Part shown: one piece after another, positions 52,901 through 64,000 of the stretch
Position numbering within the stretch: the stretch's first letter is position 1
Layout: each line of letters begins with the position of its first letter
NCBI RefSeq assembly: GCF_020010905.1
Contig: NZ_JAGJBY010000001.1
Coordinates: forward strand, 4,980,001 to 5,044,000
Reading direction: 5' to 3'
DNA from: Streptomyces acidiscabies
Lineage (GTDB): Bacteria > Actinomycetota > Actinomycetes > Streptomycetales > Streptomycetaceae
Length of the DNA stretch: 64,000 nucleotides
The notes under the pieces: generated by a model
Seen by the model: only the letters and a program-made list of their open reading frames with translations
The model's database searches: none
Told to the model about the DNA's origin: nothing
Position numbers and translations under genes: made by a program

Positions 52901-55181
52901 CCCCAGGCTGACGCCCGTGACACCTCCCGACGACCTCCTCCCGCCGCCCGACACCTCCGCCTGGCGCCTCACCACCACAGGCCCCGCCACCTTGGACGCC
53001 CTGGCGATGACCGAGGCCCCGGAAGCCCTCGCCCCGCTGGCTCCCGGGCAGGTGCGGATCTCCGTACAGGCAGCCGGCGTGAACTTCCGTGACGTGCTCA
53101 TCGCCTTGGGCATGTACCCCGACGAGGGCACGTTCGGCGGGAGCGAGGGCGCCGGCCGGGTGACGGAGGTCGGGCCCGGTGTCGCGCATCTGAAGGCCGG
53201 CGACCGGGTGATGGGCCTGTTCGAGGGCGCGTTCGGGACCCTGGTGGTCGCGGATGCCCGGATGATCGTCCCGGTTCCGGAGGGGATGAGCCTGCGGGAG
53301 GCCGCCGCCGTACCCGTCGTGTTCCTGACGGCCTGGTACGGACTCGTGGAGCTGGGCGGGCTGGGTGCGGGGGAGTCGTTGCTCGTGCACGCCGGGACCG
53401 GTGGGGTCGGGATGGCCGCCGTGCAGATCGCCCGGCATCTGGGCGCCGAGGTGTACGCGACCGCGAGCCCCGCCAAACACGCCGTGCTGGCGGAGTTGGG
53501 GATCGACGAGGCGCACCGGGCCTCCTCGCGGGATCTTGGGTTCGCGGAGAAGTTCCGGGGGCGCGTGGACCTCGTGCTCAACAGCCTGGCCGGGGAGTTC
53601 ACCGACGCGTCCCTGCGACTGCTCGCCGGGCGCGGGCGGATGGTGGACATGGGGAAGACCGACAAGCGGGATGCCGGGCGCGTCGCCGCCGAGTACGGGG
53701 GAGTCCCGTACCGGGCCTTCGATCTCGTGCCCGATGCCGGGCCCGTGCGGATCGGGGAGATGCTGGCGGAACTGGGGGAGTTGTTCGCCTCCGGTGCGCT
53801 GACTCCCCTGCCCGTACGGTCCTGGCCTGTGGGGCGGGCCCGTGAGGCGTTCCGGTTCATGAGCCAGGCGCAGCACACCGGGAAGCTGGTGCTCGACATC
53901 CCTCCCGCCCTCGACCCGGACGGCACGGTCCTGATCACCGGCGGAACAGGCGTACTGGGTACGGCCGTTGCCGAACACCTCGTACGGGAGTGGGGTGTGC
54001 GGCGATTGGTGCTGGCGAGTCGGAGCGGGGGTGGCGAGGGTGTCGTGGAGGGGCTGGACGCCGATGTGTCGTTCGCGGCCGTGGATGTCACCGATGCGGA
54101 TGCCGTGGCCGAACTTGTCGCGTGCATTGAGGGGTTGACCGGCGTCGTTCATGCCGCCGGTGTCCTGGACGATGCCGTCGTGACTGCTCAGACGCCGGAG
54201 AGTCTGGCGAAGGTGTGGGCCGTCAAGGCGGCCGGCGCGCGTCATCTCCACGAGGCGACACGGGACTTGGGGCTCGACCTGTTCGTGGTGTTCTCCTCGG
54301 CCGCCGCCACCCTCGGCAGTCCCGGTCAGGCCAACTACGCTGCGGCCAACGCCTATTGCGACGCCCTGATGCAACACCGCCGGGCCGAAGGGCTCCCCGG
54401 CCTCTCCATCGGCTGGGGGCTGTGGCGGACCGCCAGCGGCATGACCGGTCACCTGAACGACACCGACCTCGCCCGCATGAAACGCACCGGCTTCACCCCG
54501 CTCACCACCGAACACGGCCTGGCCCTCCTCGACGCCGCCCGCGCGCAGGAGCGACCGCACGTCATCGCCGTCGACCTCGACGTACGCGCCGTCGCCGCAC
54601 CGCCGCCCCCTCTCCTGCGCGCCCTCGCCACGAAGGCCGTCACCGCCAGGCGCACCGCCGCGACGGGCACCGCCGCCGTGGACGGGTTCGCCGACCGGCT
54701 CGCCGCCCTGCCGCCCGCCGGACGGCACCGGCTGCTCCTGGACCTCGTCCGGTCCCACGCCGCCGGGGTGCTCGGGCACGCCGACCACGACGCGATCCGC
54801 CCGGACACGTCGTTCAAGGAACTGGGCTTCGACTCGCTGACCGCCGTGGAACTGCGCAACCGGCTCGCGGCGGCCACCGGACTCAAGCTGCCCGCCGCAC
54901 TCGTCTTCGACCACCCGGAGTCGTCCGCCCTCGCCGGACACCTCCTGGAACGGCTCGACGGCACCCCGGCTCCCCCCAAGGACCCCGTGGGACCGCTGCT
55001 CGGCGAACTCGGCCGGATCGAGTCCTCCCTGACCACGCTCGCCCTCGACGACGAGGCGCGCGGCCGGATCACCCGACGCCTCACCACCCTGCTGACGAAG
55101 CTGAACGGCGCACCGGATCTCGAAGCGCTCGACACGGTCTCCGACGACGAGATGTTCGAGCTGATCGACCGGGAGCTGTGA
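43980..55181 (+). CDS. Type I PKS 3: modules 3 and 4
   Basis: 3733 residues from ATG 43980, with GGGGAG upstream, 31 bases after PKS2. Docking coil 1-33. Module 3: KS (Cys204); AT (~560-860) GHSVGE Ser651, HAFH 748-751, so malonyl; DH H950-xxx-G-xxxx-P, D1107; KR (~1348-1530) with TGGTGGLG, VDD and Tyr1491; ACP Ser1655. It should form an unbranched CH=CH. Module 4: KS from ~1718 (Cys1891); AT GHSQGE Ser2312, YASH 2412-2415, so methylmalonyl; DH with H2615 but HVVAATPLVP, Ala for the usual Gly, D2776; ER (~2993-3300) with HAGTGGVGMAA near 3137; KR (~3317-3500) TGGTGVLG, LDD, Tyr3453; ACP Ser3619. It should form CH2-CH(CH3) if the DH works. The C-terminus DEMFELIDREL is a docking end suited to PKS4. 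It is the largest complete gene here. Confidence 0.93.
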   Translation: MVSEEKLVDYLKRVSADLHTTRQRLREAEERAQEPIAVVEMACRYPGGIRTPEALWDLVATGRHALGPFPENRGWDLAALFHPDPDHPGTTYAREGGFVHDADLFDPEFFGISPREAQALDPQQRLLLECAWEALERAGLDPRSLHGSRTGVYAGAALPGFGTPHLDAEAEGHLVTGSAPSVLSGRLAYTFGFEGPAVTIDTACSSSLVAVHLAAHALRQRECDLALAGGVTVMTTPYVFTEFSRQRGLAADGRCKPFADAADGTAFSEGAGLLVLERLTDARRAGHPILAVIRGSAVNQDGASNGLTAPNGLAQQRVIRAALAGARLSPAEIDAVEAHGTGTRLGDPIEADALLATYGQERHDEKPLWLGSVKSNLGHTQGAAGAAGLIKMVLGLRHETLPATLHVNSPTAQADWASGDVRLLTEAVPWPRGERTRRAGVSSFGISGTNAHVILEEAPPEEPADEPVRRDPGGRPDLPWLLSARTVPALRAHAGALAPHLDDPTAAVAATLSHRTLFEHRAVVLGTDREERAQALAALAEGRPHPALVRPPGAARTGTTAFLFTGQGSQRPGMGQELYAAFPAFAEALDDVCAHLDPALKRTLFAPPDSAEAAALNETGTTQTALFALETALYRLVTSFGVTPSHLTGHSVGEIAAAHAAGVLDLPDACTLVAARGRLMQALPPGGAMLAVQATETDVLPLLTDRLALAAVNGPTSVVISGDATQAATLEHTLRARGLRTKRLNVSHAFHSPLLDPMLDEFRAVVRELTFHPPTLPIVSNLTGALADAQTLADPEYWVRHVRRPVRFFDGVRALDAQKVVRYLELGPDPVLTTMVRDCLPSTEPVVTTALRTGHDETRTLLSALATLHTDGQPVDFTPLVPPGTDHPHLPTYPFQRRRYWRSAPHTPTSAVDLDDTGHPLLPVAVQQADGGLLFAGRLSPRTHPWLADHTIGGAVPFPGTAFLELALSAARFTQCDTIDDLTLETPLLLDDNGTVSLQLTLAAPDSTGRRTLAVHARTDDEWHRHATGTLTASTDTHPPTPTTWPPTDATPVDVDALYTRLDEQGYAYGPAFRAVRAAWRHGDDLYADVHLTEPADGFTLHPVLLDAALHAVDTLYPHDDRQVRLPFSFTGVRQYTTGATTLRAHLTALADDRLRLDLTDTDGAPVATIDTLRLRRIATGHWRTSIPLHHLEWQQLPFSFSGEASEAESDFVFAAFPAGDDPAQARTHAHQALRLVSDWLATDTEARLVVVTEGAVTARPDDPPPDLATAPLWGLVRAAQAEQPGRILLLDTDQDPASRAAQSAALAAATARNETQLALRDGTALVPRLAAVGQSEATAPELDPERAVLITGGTGGLGQTVARHLAAAHGARHLLLAGRRGPDAEGVAELRDDLAELGVEVEAVACDVTDPEALAELVGSRALTAVVHLAGIVDDSLVTAMTPDQLDAVLTPKADAAWQLHRLTQDMDLAAFVLFSSAGSVLGAAGQANYATANAFLDALAEHRRAEGLAATSIAWGLWESAAGGMAARLDDTDRARIRRTGVAALTDEQALGLFDAALTAARPAVLASRFDRAVLRDDMMSPVLRGLVRTPRPAPVTREEETTWAAHVAALPDTDRERALTELVREQVAIVLAHPTPGAIELDRAFHELGFDSLTSLELRNRLSTATGIRLPATLVFDHPTAKALVNHLRAQLPGAGAGAAKAIEATTVRAATDDDPIAIVGMACRYPGGVTSPEDLWRLVRDGGDAIGPFPENRGWNTAELFDPDPDQVGHSYTREGGFLYDAGEFDAEFFGISPREALAMDPQQRLLLETAWHAFEDAGIDPATLRGTSCGVITGIMYDDYGSRFLARKPEGFEGRIMTGSTPSVASGRVAYTFGLEGPAITVDTACSSSSVAIHLAAQALRQGECELALAGGVTVMATPNTFVEFSRQRGLAPDGRCKPFSAAADGTGWGEGAGLVVLERLSDARRRGHKVLALLRGSAVNQDGASNGLTAPNGPSQERVIRAALAGAGQRAADVDAVEAHGTGTVLGDPIEAGALLAVYGQGRAVERPLWLGSVKSNIGHTQAAAGVAGVIKMVMALRHEVLPVSLHAEVPSGHVEWDGGGVRLLSEAVGWPRGERVRRAGVSSFGISGTNAHLILEEAPGGEEGASVEEPEVVPWVVSARSSGALEEQVRRVRELEASAVEVGWSLVATRSVFEHRAVIVDGDVVSGVAGDIGPGPVLVFPGQGSQWVGMGAQLLDESPVFADRIAECEQALAPHVDWSLTEVLRGGRELDRVDVVQPVLWAVMVSLAAIWEGYGVVPAAVIGHSQGEIAAACVAGALSLQDAARIVAVRSDALRQLQGRGDMASIGTGPDEVRALIGDHRPGVSVAVVNSASSTVISGPPAEVAAVVSEAEARGLRARLIDVGYASHNAQIDELREELTRRLSDVRPSAVSDVAFYSTVTAGRIDTTALDTEYWVTNLREQVRFAETIAALQADGYRLFIEASPHPVLVLPMEETIDTGTVVPTLRRDHGGTKQLTLAAAQAFTAGADINWHRWFPTPPHTIDLPTYPFQHHHYWLAPPTTPTDATDLGMTPLDHPHLTATTELPASDAYLLTGRLTHETSPWLAEHVVAATPLVPGSALIEWLLRAADEAGCPTLDEVTLTAPLPFPDSGTTQLQITVGAADDEGRREVRVYARRDTAWVCHATGVASPEPPVPAAELAPEWPPVDADPVDVEDFYPRAAQTGYTYGPAFQGLRKLWRHGPDLFAEITLPEQAGPHDGFGIHPALLDAALHPLMLLDPPGNGRLWLPFAWTGVTLSATGATSVRVRLTPRGETVGVTITDSTGAPVLTTDALTLRAVAPGQLAAGVEGLYAVEWTPLTAPHDEGEETLVLAVDGEELPSVAKVLAEVQEFLDSSEESRLTVVTRGAVAVDGGDVDPSAAAVWGLVRSAQTEHPGRLALLDTDGGELPRLPGGEPQLALRDGALYVPRLTPVTPPDDLLPPPDTSAWRLTTTGPATLDALAMTEAPEALAPLAPGQVRISVQAAGVNFRDVLIALGMYPDEGTFGGSEGAGRVTEVGPGVAHLKAGDRVMGLFEGAFGTLVVADARMIVPVPEGMSLREAAAVPVVFLTAWYGLVELGGLGAGESLLVHAGTGGVGMAAVQIARHLGAEVYATASPAKHAVLAELGIDEAHRASSRDLGFAEKFRGRVDLVLNSLAGEFTDASLRLLAGRGRMVDMGKTDKRDAGRVAAEYGGVPYRAFDLVPDAGPVRIGEMLAELGELFASGALTPLPVRSWPVGRAREAFRFMSQAQHTGKLVLDIPPALDPDGTVLITGGTGVLGTAVAEHLVREWGVRRLVLASRSGGGEGVVEGLDADVSFAAVDVTDADAVAELVACIEGLTGVVHAAGVLDDAVVTAQTPESLAKVWAVKAAGARHLHEATRDLGLDLFVVFSSAAATLGSPGQANYAAANAYCDALMQHRRAEGLPGLSIGWGLWRTASGMTGHLNDTDLARMKRTGFTPLTTEHGLALLDAARAQERPHVIAVDLDVRAVAAPPPPLLRALATKAVTARRTAATGTAAVDGFADRLAALPPAGRHRLLLDLVRSHAAGVLGHADHDAIRPDTSFKELGFDSLTAVELRNRLAAATGLKLPAALVFDHPESSALAGHLLERLDGTPAPPKDPVGPLLGELGRIESSLTTLALDDEARGRITRRLTTLLTKLNGAPDLEALDTVSDDEMFELIDREL
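50330..51669 (+). repeat. Module 4 copy of the 1.3-kb direct repeat (AT and flanks)
   Basis: This is the partner of 39061-40397, offset by about 11,270 bases. It covers the KS-AT linker, AT and post-AT linker, while the surrounding DH, KR and ACP domains differ much more at the nucleotide level. Confidence 0.85.
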
Positions 55182-55229
55182 ACCCCGCGCGCCCCGACCA
55201 CCCACACGCCGATGGAGAAGTGACGTCCG

Positions 55230-64000
<8,771 letters not shown>

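Overview
The window looks like a Streptomyces (or close actinomycete) chromosome segment. It has very high G+C, strong G/C bias at third codon positions, frequent GTG/TTG starts, and typical Streptomyces families (HxlR, LacI-controlled sugar ABC systems without an ATPase, DUF1707, a HelR-type RNA polymerase helicase, giant modular type I polyketide synthases). There are no rRNA or tRNA genes, insertion sequences or CRISPR arrays that I can see.

Bases 1-10.9 kb hold assorted housekeeping or accessory genes: a partial F420/PPOX oxidoreductase, an HxlR regulator divergent from an MFS exporter, a beta-lactamase-fold serine hydrolase, a SMI1/KNR4 protein, an ACR3/BASS-type transporter, an alpha/beta hydrolase, a small membrane/coiled-coil protein, a HelD/HelR RNA polymerase ATPase and a cupin.

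Bases 11.0-20.8 kb form a carbohydrate-use regulon. A 1200-residue secreted multidomain glycoside hydrolase (minus strand) is divergent from a plus-strand operon of LacI regulator, sugar-binding lipoprotein, two permeases and a cytoplasmic (alpha/alpha)6-barrel glycosidase. Four copies of the palindrome CGAACCGGTTCG lie between them, two per flank, and one sits just downstream of a consensus-like promoter. No ATPase gene is present, so a shared MsiK-type ATPase is likely. An ArsR-like regulator and a DUF1707 protein follow, separated by a perfect 15-bp hairpin.

From 22.7 kb to the right edge runs a modular type I PKS cluster, cut by the window end. On the minus strand are a methyltransferase, an alpha/beta hydrolase and a free-standing KS-ACP protein that carries a docking domain but has lost its acyltransferase. 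Then come a DHA2-type MFS exporter with an overlapping TetR gene, a type II thioesterase, and four co-directional giant PKS genes. Their modules read: loading KSQ-AT(malonyl)-ACP; M1 KS-AT(methylmalonyl)-DH-KR remnant-ACP; M2 KS-AT(methylmalonyl)-DH-ER-KR-ACP; M3 KS-AT(malonyl)-DH-KR-ACP; M4 KS-AT(methylmalonyl)-DH-ER-KR-ACP; M5 KS-AT(atypical IAGH motif)-DH-KR-ACP; M6 KS-AT(malonyl)-DH-... running off the edge. The class I docking ends suit the order PKS1 to PKS4. By collinearity the nascent chain would start with a methyl ketone and carry methyl branches plus a CH=CH-CH2-CH(CH3)-CH=C(R) stretch of the kind found in leptomycin-type polyketides; the product itself is not identified.

The most unusual points are the AT-less KS-ACP with an altered phosphopantetheine motif (GLNSL), the gutted ketoreductase of M1, the unusual AT of M5, a 1.3-kb near-identical AT repeat shared by M2 and M4, and the palindromic operator quartet controlling the sugar regulon.
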